A stretch of 64,000 bases of DNA from Actomonas aquatica (lineage in GTDB: Bacteria; Verrucomicrobiota; Verrucomicrobiia; Opitutales; Opitutaceae): positions 682,001-746,000 of the forward strand of contig NZ_CP139781.1 in the NCBI RefSeq assembly GCF_019679435.2. The letters are read 5' to 3'. Shown here one piece after another: positions 1-10,532 of this stretch. Each line of letters begins with the position of its first letter. Position 1 is the first letter of the stretch. The position numbers and the translations under genes are program-made. The notes beneath the pieces were generated by a model. The model was not told where the DNA came from and ran no database searches. It saw nothing but the letters and a program-made list of their open reading frames with translations.

Positions 1-1250
1 AGCGGAGTCGCCGCCAGTCGGTCCGCACGCAGCGAATCGACCTGCGCACCCACGGTGAGCTTCTGACGCTCCCCAGCGGCCCGGTGCAGCTTTCCCTGCA
101 AGCCAAAGGCTCCGCCCGCGACACCGCCCGCGAGACTCTCAATCCCGACAATGGCGCCGATCGTTTTATCGCCACCTCCCGCCGTAGCGCCGAGGGTTCC
201 GGCAACCTCGACGTGCCGTTGATCGACCGCGAGCGCCCGCGGCCCGGCTTGCACAAACTCAACCTGCAAGGCTCCGTCGCCTATCGCACCAGCGACGCCG
301 ACGATCGCTCCCAACGCCACGAATTTGGCCTTTCCTGGGCGCCTCTCTCCTGGATCAGTGTGCGTGCCCGCCGTGCCGCCGAAACCGAACACAACAGCGC
401 CCTCATCGAACTGCGCGAGGATTCCCTCACCGGCGAAACGCTCACCGATCCGCGGCGCGGTTTTACCTCCACCACCGATGTGCAGATCCAGCGGCGCGAG
501 TCCATCGTCGCTGTGCCCGAGGAATCCGCGCGCACCCAGGTCGGCATCACGCTCCAACCACCCGCGCTGACCGGACTGCGCTTTTCGGCCGACTACGCCA
601 CCCGCGAACGCGACCCCTTGTTTCAGGATGAACTCCGGGCGCAGGACATCATCAACAACGAGAGCGCATTCCCCGGTCGCGTCGTGCGCGCCGCCCCCAC
701 GGCCGAAGACCTCGCCGCCGGCCAGCCCGGCCGTATCCTTTCCGTCGATACGACGGGCGGCGAAGCCGGCTCCGCCGTCACCGAGGACCTTCGCCTTTCC
801 CTCGACTACCGCCTGCCGGAACAGCCGTTTGGCCGCCTCCGTATCAAGGTCGACGCGCGCCACACCCTCGACAGCCGTTACGAACTGCAGCCCGGGGTGC
901 CCTTCATCAACGAAGGTGGCAGTCGCTTCAACCCGCCGGACTGGCGTCTCGGCGGACACGTGTCCTGGTCGCTCGACGGTTGGAGCGCCACCCTGCGCGG
1001 CAATCACACCGGTGCCATCGCCACCAACATCGTCGACGAAGATTTGCCCGCCTACACCGAGTTTAAATTTAACGTCGGTTACCGGTGGCGCCAGCCGCTC
1101 TGGGGCGACTTCGGTCGCGGCACCCGCCTGAGCGCCAACATCGATAACCTCTTCGACCGAGAGCCTCCCTTTGCCGACAACCTCAACGGCTTCCGCGGCG
1201 GCTCCGCGCTCGGCCGCGCTGTCAGCCTTTCGGTGGACGTGCCGCTTTGA
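1..1250 (+). CDS. TonB-dependent receptor, C-terminal part (5'-truncated by window)
   Basis: The frame is open from the first bases, so the gene begins upstream; a GTG at 84 is internal. About 415 residues are visible. They read as alternating amphipathic strands of an outer-membrane barrel, with a segment like LTLPSGPVQLSL and the late motif LSANIDNLFDREPP that is typical just before the end of TonB receptors. The protein ends in ...VSLSVDVPL rather than the usual terminal aromatic. By family it would take up an oligosaccharide or chelate with TonB energy. Its position next to six carbohydrate-active enzymes suggests an oligosaccharide, but that is inference. The next gene starts about 90 bp downstream on the same strand, so they may be co-transcribed. 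Confidence 0.85.
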   Translation, partial: RSRRQSVRTQRIDLRTHGELLTLPSGPVQLSLQAKGSARDTARETLNPDNGADRFIATSRRSAEGSGNLDVPLIDRERPRPGLHKLNLQGSVAYRTSDADDRSQRHEFGLSWAPLSWISVRARRAAETEHNSALIELREDSLTGETLTDPRRGFTSTTDVQIQRRESIVAVPEESARTQVGITLQPPALTGLRFSADYATRERDPLFQDELRAQDIINNESAFPGRVVRAAPTAEDLAAGQPGRILSVDTTGGEAGSAVTEDLRLSLDYRLPEQPFGRLRIKVDARHTLDSRYELQPGVPFINEGGSRFNPPDWRLGGHVSWSLDGWSATLRGNHTGAIATNIVDEDLPAYTEFKFNVGYRWRQPLWGDFGRGTRLSANIDNLFDREPPFADNLNGFRGGSALGRAVSLSVDVPL

Positions 1251-1341
1251 GTCGGCCGCGCGCCGCATCCTACGATCCCGCCAAACTCCCCCGCATCACA
1301 GGTGGCGTCCCGCGCGCTCCCCGTGTCATCATTCCCGCTCC

Positions 1342-2838
1342 ATGTTCCGCCCCCGTTTGCCCCTCGCCGCCCTCACCACGTGCCTCCTGTTCAATCTCGC
1401 CGTCCAATCGGCCTTTGCGGCCCTCGAGCCCGCGCGGCTCTTCACCGATCACATGGTGCTGCAGCGCGACCAGCCCGCGCCTGTCTGGGGCACCGCCGAC
1501 CCCGGCGCGACCATCACCGTCACCTTCGCCGATCAAACGCTCACCACCACGACCGACGCCGAGGGCCACTGGCGCGTCACCCTCTCTCCACTCGCCACCG
1601 CCTCCACCGGCCGTGACCTGGACATCACCGCCACCAATCGAGAATCCAAAATCGAAAATCGAAAATACGACGACGTGGTCGTCGGCGAGGTCTGGTTTTG
1701 CTCCGGCCAGTCCAACATGGAAAAGCCGGTCGGCCCGCGCAAAGGCCAGAAGCCGACCGACCTGCACGAGCTCACCATCGCCACCGCCCACGAGCCGCGC
1801 CTGCGTTTCTTCAACGTGCCGCGGTCCGATCAGAAGCAGGACCACCCCGCCAAACTGCGCTGGCTGGTATCTACGCCCGACGCCCTGCGCGATTCGCAGC
1901 TATCCGCCGCCGCCTACACCTTTGGCCGCGACCTCGCCGCCGCTCTCGGCGACGTTCCGGTGGGCATCATTCATTCGTCCTTCGGCGGCACCCGCATCGA
2001 GGCCTGGATGCCGGCCTCGGCCTTTGACCTCGATCCGACCATCACCGCCGCGCGCGACCTGACGTATCAGGCGTGGGTGCCCGGCACGCAGCCCACCGAA
2101 CTCTACGCGTCCATGGTTGCGCCCTACGCCGGCTACGCCCTCCGCGGCTTCCTCTGGTATCAGGGGGAAACCAATCTAATGAGCGCCGACGTGGAGCTCT
2201 ACGCCCCCAAACTCCGGGCGCTCATCACCGCGTGGCGCACCGCGTGGCATCAACCCGAAGCGGCGTTTTATTCCGCGTTGCTGGCGCCGTTTAACTACTC
2301 CGATTGGGACAGCTTCCCTGCCAAAGTGACGCCGGCAGCTCTGCCCGCGTTCTGGGAGATGCAACAAGCCGGCCTCGATCTGCCGCACACCGATTTTATC
2401 AGCACCACCGACCTCGTCGCCAATCGCCACGACATTCACCCGCCCAACAAGACCGACGTCGGCCACCGCTTCGCGTTGCTCGCCCTCGCTCACGATTACG
2501 GCTTCAATGCGCTCACGGCCCACGGCCCGCGCTACGCCAGCCACACGGTTGCCGAAGACGGCACGGTCACCGTCACCTTCACCGACTCGGCCGGCCTGCA
2601 TCGCCACGACGGCCAACCCGCGCGCGGATTTGAACTCGCCGGCGCCGACCAGGTTTTTCATCCCGCCGAGGCCAGCACCGAGGACGGCAAAGTCCTCCTC
2701 AAAGCCGCCGAAGTTCCCGCCCCCGTCGCCATCCGTTACGGCTGGGACGAGTTGGCCGATCCCAATCTCTATAACAGCGCCGGCCTCCCCGCCGTCCCCT
2801 TCCGCACCGACACCTGGCCTGTGCAAATCGAGCGCTAA
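1342..2838 (+). CDS. Secreted sialate O-acetylesterase-like SGNH esterase
   Basis: This 498-residue protein starts at the ATG that gives a clear signal peptide (MFRPRLPLAALTTCLLF..., cleavage near AFA-A). The SASA/SGNH hallmark GQSNM carries the nucleophile Ser124, and the C-terminal D364-x-H366 (HDIHPPNKTDVGHR) supplies the rest of the triad. Family members remove acetyl groups from sialic acids, xylan or pectin; with fucosidases, a rhamnosidase and a polygalacturonase nearby, deacetylation of a plant-type glycan is the likely job. Residues 99-108 (NRESKIENRK) look like a dispersed repeat inserted in frame in the loop just before the VGEVWFCSGQSNM strand. The gene converges with the GH2 gene, 20 bp apart. 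Confidence 0.87.
   Translation: MFRPRLPLAALTTCLLFNLAVQSAFAALEPARLFTDHMVLQRDQPAPVWGTADPGATITVTFADQTLTTTTDAEGHWRVTLSPLATASTGRDLDITATNRESKIENRKYDDVVVGEVWFCSGQSNMEKPVGPRKGQKPTDLHELTIATAHEPRLRFFNVPRSDQKQDHPAKLRWLVSTPDALRDSQLSAAAYTFGRDLAAALGDVPVGIIHSSFGGTRIEAWMPASAFDLDPTITAARDLTYQAWVPGTQPTELYASMVAPYAGYALRGFLWYQGETNLMSADVELYAPKLRALITAWRTAWHQPEAAFYSALLAPFNYSDWDSFPAKVTPAALPAFWEMQQAGLDLPHTDFISTTDLVANRHDIHPPNKTDVGHRFALLALAHDYGFNALTAHGPRYASHTVAEDGTVTVTFTDSAGLHRHDGQPARGFELAGADQVFHPAEASTEDGKVLLKAAEVPAPVAIRYGWDELADPNLYNSAGLPAVPFRTDTWPVQIER
1633..1671 (+). repeat. In-frame AATCGAAAATCGAAAAT-type repeat inside the esterase gene
   Basis: An A-rich run built on the heptad-like unit AATCGAAA interrupts very GC-rich coding DNA and translates to NRESKIENRK. 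Composition is unlike both flanks, and the frame is kept. I read it as a small dispersed repeat captured in a surface loop; only one copy is seen in this window. Confidence 0.55.
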
Positions 2839-2858
2839 GAGCGAACCGCTAGGCGGTC

Positions 2859-5276
2859 CTACCGGCTCACCAATTCGATCAGGCGATCCGGCAATCCGTC
2901 CGCGCTGACGCGCACGCGAATCGGTCCCGCCGCCTCCGTCGTGCGCACGATGACCAAGGCCCGGCCCTGCCACAACGCCCGCGCCGGTTCGGTGTAAACG
3001 CCCAACGCCGTCGGGTCGCCGGTGCCGAGCGCCGCCAAGGTGCCCGGACCTTCAACACTCACGCGCACGACCCGGGTGTCGTCCAATCGGACGATTCCGG
3101 CCGCGTCGACCGCTTCGATTTCCACATACGCCAGATCCTCCCCATCGGCGCGTAACACGGTCCGATCCGCCACGGCCCGCAGCGCCGCCACCTGCCCCGA
3201 TGTTCGTAATACGAACTTTGCCTGCTCGTTCCCCGCTGCATCCAAACCTACCGCCACGAGTTCCCCCGGAGCATACGGCACGGTCGTGGTCGCCTTATAT
3301 TCCTCCGCCGCACCGGTCGCCATTTCGGCCACCACGGTCCCGTTTAGCTCCAGCCGCACGCGCGGCCAGCGTGAATAGACGTTCACGGTGAGTGCTTGTC
3401 CCTCGCGTCCATCCCAGGTCCAACTCGGCAACTCCGGCACCAGCGACCACGGCGTCGTCTGCCAGGGTTGCCCATCCGGTGACGGCACTTCAACCGCCGC
3501 GTAAAGCCGCTCGCCGCGATCCCAGACAATTTGCCGATAATACGAGATGGGCTTGCGCCAGCCGATCAGATCGAGATCGCCGCAATACGCTCCGCGCCAC
3601 GGCCAATGCGAACCTTCCCAATGCTTCCGCGGTTCTTCGCCCGTCGGATACACCCGCCCGATGCCGGACTCGCCGAGATAGTCCATCACGCTCCACACGA
3701 AGTCACCGATCACATACGGCGCGTCCTGCATGATCGCCCAATTGGTGTAGGCCTCATACTGATACGACTCCGACGCATACATCACGCGCTCCGGCAGCCG
3801 CGCATGATCGCTCGCTGCGTGCGCCGCCACTTCGTAGTTGTAGCCCGCCACCTCAAACGTTGCGAACAGGCCGTCGAGCACGCTCCATTCCTGCTTCTCG
3901 CCGACGCCATTCACGCCGGCCGACACCGGCAGCGTGCCGTCATGCCGCCGCACCGCCGCTGCCAGTTGTGCGGCCAGTTCCCGCCCACTCGCGTTGGCCC
4001 GCTCAAACATTTCGTTGCCCACACTCCACATCACCACACTGGGATGCCGCCGATCGCGCCGCACCCAGGTCGCGACGTCGCCCGGCCACTCCTCGGCCAG
4101 AAAACGTCCGTAGGCCTGCTTCGTTTTTTTCTTCAACCAATCGTCGTAGAGCTCGTTGACGACCAGTAGCCCCAGCCGGTCGCAGGCCTCCAGGAACGCC
4201 CGCGATGGCGGATTGTGCGCCGTGCGCACGGCGTTGTAGCCAGCAGCCTTCATCAACTCGACTTTGCGTTCCTCGGCCCGTGCCAGCGCCACCCCTCCCA
4301 GCGGTCCGTTGTCGGCATGCAGGTTGCCGCCGAGCAGTTTCAGCGGTCGGCCGTTCAGCAAAAATCCTGCCTTCGCCGACACCTCCACCGTGCGCAATCC
4401 GGTGGTCCACGTGCGGCGATCCGTCGTCCGCCCGTTGACCGTCACCGTCACCTCGACCGTGTGCAGCACCGGCTGCTCCGGCGACCACAGTTGCGGCGCG
4501 GCCACTTCAACTGTAGTCGGCACCACGGCCACCGCACCTGCCGCCACCTGCACCGCCCGCTGCACCACGGCCACCACGCCGCCATCCGGCCCGCGCAAGC
4601 GCCACACGACCTGTGCGGTTACCGCCTGCCCCGCGCCATTCTCGACCTCGGCGCCCAACGCCACCCGGGCACGGCCATCGGGTTGTATCCGTGTGGTGGT
4701 GACACCGCTGTCCGGCACGATCCGCACGGGGTCCGACACCTCCAGCCATACCGGTCGCGTCAGGCCCGAGCCCGTATACCAGCGCGCGTTGGGCTGATCG
4801 CCGTTGTTCACCCGCACGCGCAGCACGTTCGCCCCGCGCCACTCCAGCGCCTCTCCGAGCTCGACGCGCCACGGCAGCCAGCCATTGCGCCGCCCACCCA
4901 ACCGCACGCCATTGAGCCAGACCTCCGCGTCCATATAAACACCTTCAAAGACGACCTCCACGCGTCGTCCGCGCCACGCCGGCGGGGCTTCGAATCGTTT
5001 TTCATACCAACCGATGCCCGTGACCGCGAAGCCGCCATGCCCGACCGTCGGTGCATCCTCCTCCGGCGCGAGTTCCGCGCTCCAATCATGGGGCACCCGC
5101 ACCGTATGCCATGCCTCGCTATCGGTCGGCGCTTCGTCCGCGCGCGCGAAACTCCAGTCGGTGTTCCACGCCGTCACGTCGCTGGCTCGCCCGCTGAGGG
5201 TTGCGGCCAACGCGAGCAGGCAGCAGCCCAGCCAACAGAGTTTGCGCTCAATCGAAGGAAGAATACAGGGAGACAT
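2859..5276 (-). CDS. Glycoside hydrolase family 2 protein (beta-galactosidase-like), secreted
   Basis: 805 residues with an N-terminal signal peptide (hydrophobic LCWLGCCLLALAATLSG). Domains in order: GH2 sugar-binding jelly roll (about 35-190, with PHDWS and GWYEKRF), Ig-like sandwich (about 195-300), TIM barrel (about 305-590), then two further beta-sandwich modules (about 600-795, the last Big-like). The acid/base is Glu422 in VGNEMFE and the nucleophile is probably Glu503 in YASESYQ, matching GH2 galactosidases of the DUF4982-containing type. It probably removes beta-galactose (or a related sugar) from side chains of the target polysaccharide in the periplasm. It is divergent from the GH95 gene at 5433 and convergent with the esterase. 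Confidence 0.88.
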   Translation of the reverse strand: MSPCILPSIERKLCWLGCCLLALAATLSGRASDVTAWNTDWSFARADEAPTDSEAWHTVRVPHDWSAELAPEEDAPTVGHGGFAVTGIGWYEKRFEAPPAWRGRRVEVVFEGVYMDAEVWLNGVRLGGRRNGWLPWRVELGEALEWRGANVLRVRVNNGDQPNARWYTGSGLTRPVWLEVSDPVRIVPDSGVTTTRIQPDGRARVALGAEVENGAGQAVTAQVVWRLRGPDGGVVAVVQRAVQVAAGAVAVVPTTVEVAAPQLWSPEQPVLHTVEVTVTVNGRTTDRRTWTTGLRTVEVSAKAGFLLNGRPLKLLGGNLHADNGPLGGVALARAEERKVELMKAAGYNAVRTAHNPPSRAFLEACDRLGLLVVNELYDDWLKKKTKQAYGRFLAEEWPGDVATWVRRDRRHPSVVMWSVGNEMFERANASGRELAAQLAAAVRRHDGTLPVSAGVNGVGEKQEWSVLDGLFATFEVAGYNYEVAAHAASDHARLPERVMYASESYQYEAYTNWAIMQDAPYVIGDFVWSVMDYLGESGIGRVYPTGEEPRKHWEGSHWPWRGAYCGDLDLIGWRKPISYYRQIVWDRGERLYAAVEVPSPDGQPWQTTPWSLVPELPSWTWDGREGQALTVNVYSRWPRVRLELNGTVVAEMATGAAEEYKATTTVPYAPGELVAVGLDAAGNEQAKFVLRTSGQVAALRAVADRTVLRADGEDLAYVEIEAVDAAGIVRLDDTRVVRVSVEGPGTLAALGTGDPTALGVYTEPARALWQGRALVIVRTTEAAGPIRVRVSADGLPDRLIELVSR

Positions 5277-5432
5277 CAGGCACGGGGTCGGGTTTAACTA
5301 TCGCAACAAAGGCCGCCCTTTCTAGCGCGGCCGGCGCGCCCCGACCATCCCGGATTCGTCCGTGACGGTCCGATCCACCCAAAAACTCCTCCCGTATCCT
5401 AAGCCCATTCTGGCGCCGCTCTGACCTTTCCC
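5277..5432. other. Divergent intergenic region between GH2 and GH95 genes
   Basis: This 156-bp spacer must hold the promoters of both divergently transcribed enzyme genes. I see no convincing -35/-10 pair or long operator palindrome, only GC-rich sequence with short hairpin potential (GCGCGGCCGGCGCGCC near 5324). Confidence 0.3.
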
Positions 5433-7841
5433 ATGTTTTCCCGCCTCACCTCTCGCGCTGTCCTGATTCTCGCCCTTTCGGCGGCCTTTACCCTGCGGGC
5501 CACACCACCGGCGGAGTCCCACGTTGTGGTGCTCGACGCGCCCGCCACGGCCTTCTTCGAATCGACCCCGCTCGGCAACGGTCGCCTCGGCGCCGCCCTC
5601 TTTGGCGACCCGACATCCGAGCGCATCGTCCTCAACGAAAACGGCATGTGGTCCGGCTCGCCCCAGGAGGCTGACCGCCCCGGTGCCGCCGCCGTCCTAC
5701 CCGAGATTCGCCGCCTCCTGCTCGCCGGTGATAACGCAGCCGCCGAAGCCCTCGTGAACGAACACTTCACCTGTGCTGGCGAGGGCTCGGGCAAGGGCGT
5801 TGGCGCCAACGTGCCCTACGGTTGTTACCAGACCCTCGGCGACCTCCGCCTCACCTTCACCGGCCCCGACGCTGCCGCGCCGACCACCACCTACCGTCGC
5901 GAACTCGATCTCGCCACCGCCACCGCGCGCCTCACCTACACCCAGGCCGACATCACCTACACCCGCGAGGCGTTCGTCAGCGCGCCCGACGAGGCTTTTG
6001 TCCTGCGCCTCACCGCGTCCCGGCCCGGCGCGCTCTCCTTCGACGCCACCCTGGCCCGTCCCGAGCGCGTTACCCTCGCCGCGGTTGGCCACGACGGCCT
6101 CCGCATGGACGGCCAACTCAACGACGGCCACGACGGCACCACGGGCGTCCGCTACACCGGTCGCCTCCTCGCGCGCACCCGCGGTGGCCACACCACCACC
6201 GTCGACGTCGATGGCACGCCCACCCTGCGCATCACCGGCGCCGACGAAGTTGAACTGCTCTTCACCGCTGCCACCGACATCCAGACCTTCGCCGGCCGCG
6301 GTGTGACCGATGCCACCGAGTCCGCCGACGCCGATCTCGCCGGCGCCACCACCCGCGCCTACGCCGAGCTCCGCCAGCGTCACGTCGCCGATTACCAACA
6401 TTTCTTCAACCGCGTCACCCTCCAACTCGGCGCCCCCGATTCGGCCGCCGCCACCCGCCCGACGCCCGAGCGCCTGCAGGCCTTTCACGCCGGCGCAGCC
6501 GATCCGTCCCTCGCCGCCCTTTATTTCAACTTCGGCCGCTATTTGCTCATCTCCTCCTCCCGCCCCGGTGGCCTGCCCGCCAACCTCCAAGGCATCTGGG
6601 CCGACAAGATTCAGACCGCTTGGAACGGTGACTGGCACACCAACATCAACGTGCAAATGAACTACTGGCCGGCTGAGAGCACCAACCTCTCCGAGCTGCA
6701 CCAACCGCTCTTTGCCCTTATCGGCTCGCTCGTCGAACCCGGCACTAAAACCGCCCAAACCTACTACGGTGCCCGCGGCTGGGTGTCCTTCCTCCTCTCC
6801 AACCCCTGGGGCTTCACCTCGCCCGGCGAATCCGCCTCCTGGGGCTCGACCGTCTCCTGCTCGGCCTGGCTCTGCCAGCACCTCTGGGATCACTACCTCT
6901 ACACCGCCGACCGCAGCTTCCTCGAACACGTTTACCCCATCCTGCGCGGCTCCGCCCTGTTCTACCTCGATATGCTCATCGAGCACCCCGAGACCGGCTG
7001 GCTCGTCACCGCGCCGTCCAACTCGCCCGAAAACGCCTTCCTCCTGCCCGACGGCACCAAGGCCCACGTTTGCCTCGGTCCCACCGCCGACATGCAGCTC
7101 CTGCGCTACCTCTTCGCTGCCACCGCCGATGCCGCCGCCGTGCTCGATCGCGACGCCGACCTGCAGGCCGAACTCCGCACCGCCCGCGATCGCCTCGCCC
7201 CCACCCGCCTCGGCCCGGACGGCCGCGTCATGGAGTGGCTCGAGCCCTATCCCGAAGCCGACCCGCAACACCGCCACGTTGCCCATCTCTGGGGCCTGTA
7301 TCCGGGCGACGAAATCACCCCGGATGCCACGCCCGACCTCGCCGCCGGCGCCCGTCGCACCCTCGACGTGCGCGGCGACGGCAGCACCGGCTGGAGCCTC
7401 GCCTACAAGATGGGCATGTGGGCCCGTCTCGGCGACGGCGACCGCGCCCACACCCTGCTCGTCAACGCCCTCAAACCCGCCAACGCCACCACCAACCGCA
7501 AGCAGTGGAGCGGCGGCACCTACGCCAACCTCTTCGACGCTCACCCGCCCTTCCAAATCGACGGCAACTTCGGTGGCACCGCCGCCATCGCCGAGATGCT
7601 GCTGCAAAGTTCAGCCGACACCCTCACACTCCTGCCCGCGTTGCCCTCCGCCTGGGCCGAAGGCGCTGTATCCGGACTCCGGGCACGCGGCGGTTTCGAA
7701 GTCGATCTCACCTGGGCCGATGGCCAGCTCACCGCCGCCCGCATCACCAGCCTCAAAGGTCACCCCGCCGTCGTCCGCCTCGGCGACCGCGCCATCCCCC
7801 TGCACCTCGCCCCCGGCGAATCGATCGACCTCCCGCTGTAG
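5433..7841 (+). CDS. GH95 alpha-L-fucosidase (copy 1), secreted
   Basis: 802 residues starting at an ATG followed by a signal peptide ([18 protein letters not shown], cleavage near LRA-T). The N-terminal GH65N-like beta domain begins with [13 protein letters not shown] and LNENGMWSG. In the (alpha/alpha)6 barrel the GH95 catalytic positions are visible: Asn404 and Asn406 in [10 protein letters not shown], acid Glu533 in SNSPEN and Asp710 in FQIDGNFGG, which match the Asn-Asn-Glu-Asp set of the Bifidobacterium fucosidase AfcA. Hydrolysis of terminal alpha-1,2-linked L-fucose (or L-galactose) by inversion is expected. It faces the second GH95 gene, and the two are only moderately similar, so they probably have different specificities rather than being a recent duplication. 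Confidence 0.92.
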   Translation: MFSRLTSRAVLILALSAAFTLRATPPAESHVVVLDAPATAFFESTPLGNGRLGAALFGDPTSERIVLNENGMWSGSPQEADRPGAAAVLPEIRRLLLAGDNAAAEALVNEHFTCAGEGSGKGVGANVPYGCYQTLGDLRLTFTGPDAAAPTTTYRRELDLATATARLTYTQADITYTREAFVSAPDEAFVLRLTASRPGALSFDATLARPERVTLAAVGHDGLRMDGQLNDGHDGTTGVRYTGRLLARTRGGHTTTVDVDGTPTLRITGADEVELLFTAATDIQTFAGRGVTDATESADADLAGATTRAYAELRQRHVADYQHFFNRVTLQLGAPDSAAATRPTPERLQAFHAGAADPSLAALYFNFGRYLLISSSRPGGLPANLQGIWADKIQTAWNGDWHTNINVQMNYWPAESTNLSELHQPLFALIGSLVEPGTKTAQTYYGARGWVSFLLSNPWGFTSPGESASWGSTVSCSAWLCQHLWDHYLYTADRSFLEHVYPILRGSALFYLDMLIEHPETGWLVTAPSNSPENAFLLPDGTKAHVCLGPTADMQLLRYLFAATADAAAVLDRDADLQAELRTARDRLAPTRLGPDGRVMEWLEPYPEADPQHRHVAHLWGLYPGDEITPDATPDLAAGARRTLDVRGDGSTGWSLAYKMGMWARLGDGDRAHTLLVNALKPANATTNRKQWSGGTYANLFDAHPPFQIDGNFGGTAAIAEMLLQSSADTLTLLPALPSAWAEGAVSGLRARGGFEVDLTWADGQLTAARITSLKGHPAVVRLGDRAIPLHLAPGESIDLPL

Positions 7842-7867
7842 GGCTGCCGCGACCGGGTCCGGAGGCC

Positions 7868-7914
7868 CCGGTCCACCTTTACCTCAGGTGGACGCCGACG
7901 TCCCCGGCGGCGTC
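7868..7914. repeat. REP-like hairpin element, copy 1
   Basis: Two nested inverted repeats: GTCCACCT (7871-7878) against AGGTGGAC (7886-7893), and GACGCCG (7891-7897) against CGGCGTC (7908-7914). The element lies between the convergent GH95 genes. The same core recurs at 15372, 15499, 19719 and 19859. Confidence 0.8.
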
Positions 7915-7980
7915 GCGTTGGTCGGGCCAGACCCCGCCCGAGGCGGGCAAGCGCCGGGCCGACCGGGGCGTGGGGATCAC

Positions 7981-10365
7981 CTACGGTTGCAAGGTCCAGC
8001 GCTCTCCCTTCGCCAACCGCAGCGCAAAACTCCGTCCATCCGGCAGGCGCACCACGGCCGGGTGGCCCCGCGTCGATCGCACTTCGGCCGCCACCACCGC
8101 GCCCTGCTCCCAGCGCAGATCGACCTGAAAGCCATCGCGTGCCCGCAGGCCGGATACAGCGCCGTCCGCCCACACCTGCGGCAAGGCCGGCAACAAATCG
8201 ATCGCCACCGCACCGTCTTCCGCCCGACGGTGACTCTGCATCAGCATTTCCGCCAAGCCGGCCGTCATGCCGAAGTTGCCATCGATCTGAAACGGTCCGC
8301 AAAGATCAAACATGTTGGGCAGGGTGCGTTTGGTCAGCAGGCCTTCGAACTGCCGATAGGCCATCTCCCCGTCACCGACCCGCGCCCACAGCGGCACGCG
8401 CCAGGCGAAGCTCCAGCCCGTGCTGCCATCCCCCCGCCAATCGAGCAGCACCTTGGCCGCATCATAGACCGCGCCACTTTCCGGCACGATGTCGGTGCCC
8501 GGAAACAGCGCCCACAGCGGCGACATGTGACGGTGGGCATTGTGGGGTTTATCCACATCATCGAGCCACTCCTGCAGCTGCCCATGCTGCCCGATCTGAT
8601 TAGGCGGCAACTGCGGCAGCAATGCTGCCAACTCCTTGGCCGTTTCCGTGTAGTCCGTGTATTCCGTGGGCCCACCCAACCCTGCCTCTCCGCTTTCGTG
8701 TCTTTCGTGTTTTTCGTGGTTAACCCCTCCGTCCTGCTGGAGCACCTGCGCCGCCTCTAAAGTCGCCGTCCACAGCCAGCGGATGAGCTGGTTATCCATC
8801 GTGGGCCCACGGGTCAGCGGATCCATCTCCGGTGAGAACGACGGATTCGTGACCAGCCAGCCGGTCTTCTCGTCGCGCTCCAGCGTATCCACAAAAAACA
8901 ACGACGCCGCCTTCATCGCCGGCCACGCCCGCTCCCGCAGAAAGTCCACGTCACCGCTGTAACGGTAGTGTTCCCACAGGTGAAAACACAGCCAGGCCCC
9001 GCCCGTCGGCCACACGCCGTCGATGTTGTTGATCGGCGCCGAGCCGCGCCACAGGTCGGTGTTGTGATGCACCACCCAGCCGCGCGCGCCATACAATTGC
9101 TCGGCGGTGCGCGCCCCGCTCACTTCCAGATCCCGCACCATGTCGAACAGCGGTTCATGGCACTCAGCGAGGTTGGTTACCTCGGCCAACCAGTAGTTCA
9201 TCTCACAGTTGATGTTCAGGGTGTATTTGCTCTCCCACGGCGGATCGATCAGTGGGTTCCACACCCCTTGCAGATTCGCCGGCTGCGTGCCGGGCCGACT
9301 GCTCCCGATCATCAGATAACGCCCGTAGTTGAACTCCAACGCGCCCAGCGCGGGATCTCCGTCGATCGTCTTCGCCGCGCGCACCGCCTTCACCCGCCGA
9401 TCCGTCGGCAGCATCGAATCCGCCTTCTCCGGCAAGCTCAGGGCCACCCGCCGAAACAGCGCGCGATGATCCGCCTGGTGCCGCGCCAACAACTCCGGCC
9501 AACCCACCTTCGCCAACGCCGCCAGCGTCGCATCACAGCGCACCGCCGGATCGCCCGAAATATCTTCCCACGACCTAAAACTCGTCTCCGCCACGAGCAC
9601 GATGGTCACCGCGTCGGCACCGCTCACAGCCACCTGCGTGCCCTGCGCCGACACCTTGCCGCCCTCGGCCCGCACTTCCGCTCGTCCCTCAAAACGCAGC
9701 CCGTCGGCCTGCACGCGTCCGCGCAACCGCGCGGTTTCCCCCACCACGTCGACCGTGGCATCGCGATGCGGGGAATCCAGCCCCACCGCCACCGCGATCG
9801 CGCCGGGGTGATCTGCTGTCAGCCGCACGACCAGACAACGATCCGGATAACTCGCGATCACTTCGCGCACGTAACTCACGCCGCCCACCGCAAAGCGCGT
9901 CGTCGCCACCGCCCCGTCTAAATCCAGCTCCCGGCGGTAGCCGCTCACCGCCGCGTCCTCACCGATCGGCATCGTCAAGCGCAGGTCACCAAAGGGCTGA
10001 TACGGCTTCTGCCGCACCGGATCGCTCAGCATGCCCGCCCGCACGGCTTTGCCCGCTGCCTCGATTTCGCCTTCACGCAACAACCGCCGCACCTCCGGCA
10101 CCACGTCCGCGGACCCGGCCCGCACGTAGTTGTGTGGTTTGCCGGCCCAGAGGGTGTCCTCGTTGAACTGAATCCGTTCCTCGGCCACGCCGCCGAAGAC
10201 CATGGCACCGAGCCGACCACTGCCGACCGGCAATGCCTCCTCCCACTTCGCCGCCGGCTGCTCATACCAGAGCACCGTTTCCGCCGCCGACATTTCCGCC
10301 GCCACACCAGACACCGATCCGACCGCCAACAAGGCGCCCAGCCACAAGAGGGGTTTCCAAAACAT
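7981..10365 (-). CDS. GH95 alpha-L-fucosidase (copy 2), secreted, with repeat-derived insertion
   Basis: 794 residues with a signal peptide ([22 protein letters not shown]). The GH95 signature is complete: [15 protein letters not shown] and FNEDTLWAG at the N-terminus, Asn384/Asn386 in [10 protein letters not shown], Glu513 in FSPEMD and Asp695 in [10 protein letters not shown] roughly 30-residue segment (about 548-577), rich in the pattern HEKHERHE and EYTDYTET, has no place in the family and is encoded by dispersed-repeat DNA inserted in frame between catalytic Glu and Asp. If it loops out, activity may survive; otherwise the enzyme may be damaged. Its start is 168 bp from the GH28 start on the opposite strand, so the two probably share a divergent promoter region. 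Confidence 0.9.
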   Translation of the reverse strand: MFWKPLLWLGALLAVGSVSGVAAEMSAAETVLWYEQPAAKWEEALPVGSGRLGAMVFGGVAEERIQFNEDTLWAGKPHNYVRAGSADVVPEVRRLLREGEIEAAGKAVRAGMLSDPVRQKPYQPFGDLRLTMPIGEDAAVSGYRRELDLDGAVATTRFAVGGVSYVREVIASYPDRCLVVRLTADHPGAIAVAVGLDSPHRDATVDVVGETARLRGRVQADGLRFEGRAEVRAEGGKVSAQGTQVAVSGADAVTIVLVAETSFRSWEDISGDPAVRCDATLAALAKVGWPELLARHQADHRALFRRVALSLPEKADSMLPTDRRVKAVRAAKTIDGDPALGALEFNYGRYLMIGSSRPGTQPANLQGVWNPLIDPPWESKYTLNINCEMNYWLAEVTNLAECHEPLFDMVRDLEVSGARTAEQLYGARGWVVHHNTDLWRGSAPINNIDGVWPTGGAWLCFHLWEHYRYSGDVDFLRERAWPAMKAASLFFVDTLERDEKTGWLVTNPSFSPEMDPLTRGPTMDNQLIRWLWTATLEAAQVLQQDGGVNHEKHERHESGEAGLGGPTEYTDYTETAKELAALLPQLPPNQIGQHGQLQEWLDDVDKPHNAHRHMSPLWALFPGTDIVPESGAVYDAAKVLLDWRGDGSTGWSFAWRVPLWARVGDGEMAYRQFEGLLTKRTLPNMFDLCGPFQIDGNFGMTAGLAEMLMQSHRRAEDGAVAIDLLPALPQVWADGAVSGLRARDGFQVDLRWEQGAVVAAEVRSTRGHPAVVRLPDGRSFALRLAKGERWTLQP
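8643..8723. repeat. Dispersed CACGAA/CACGGA-type repeat inserted within GH95 copy 2
   Basis: On the minus strand the DNA reads as repeated CACGAAA and ACACGGA units starting with GTTAACCACGAAAAACACG. The same kind of sequence forms the intergenic inverted-repeat elements at 39167 and elsewhere in the window. It is a multiple of three in effect, since the reading frame continues on both sides. Confidence 0.7.
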
Positions 10366-10532
10366 GGCGGCACCTTCACCTCGCCGCCGGGTCTAGGCCA
10401 TGTTCAACCGTCCCGATCCAACGATCCCGCAACACTTCCTCCCGATCCACTCAGACGATCCGACAGCGGAACCGGTATAGTTGTGACCTCGTTCCCCTAA
10501 TCTGCGCGGTCTCCGAACCGTCCCCCATCCCC

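Noticed and set aside
5697..7607. 636-codon minus-strand ORF
   Set aside because: Antisense of the GH95 gene; high-GC third positions keep the opposite frame open.
7868..7914. CRISPR or integron-like array at the hairpin repeats
   Set aside because: Copies are hairpins at irregular distances with no uniform spacers and no cas genes in the window.
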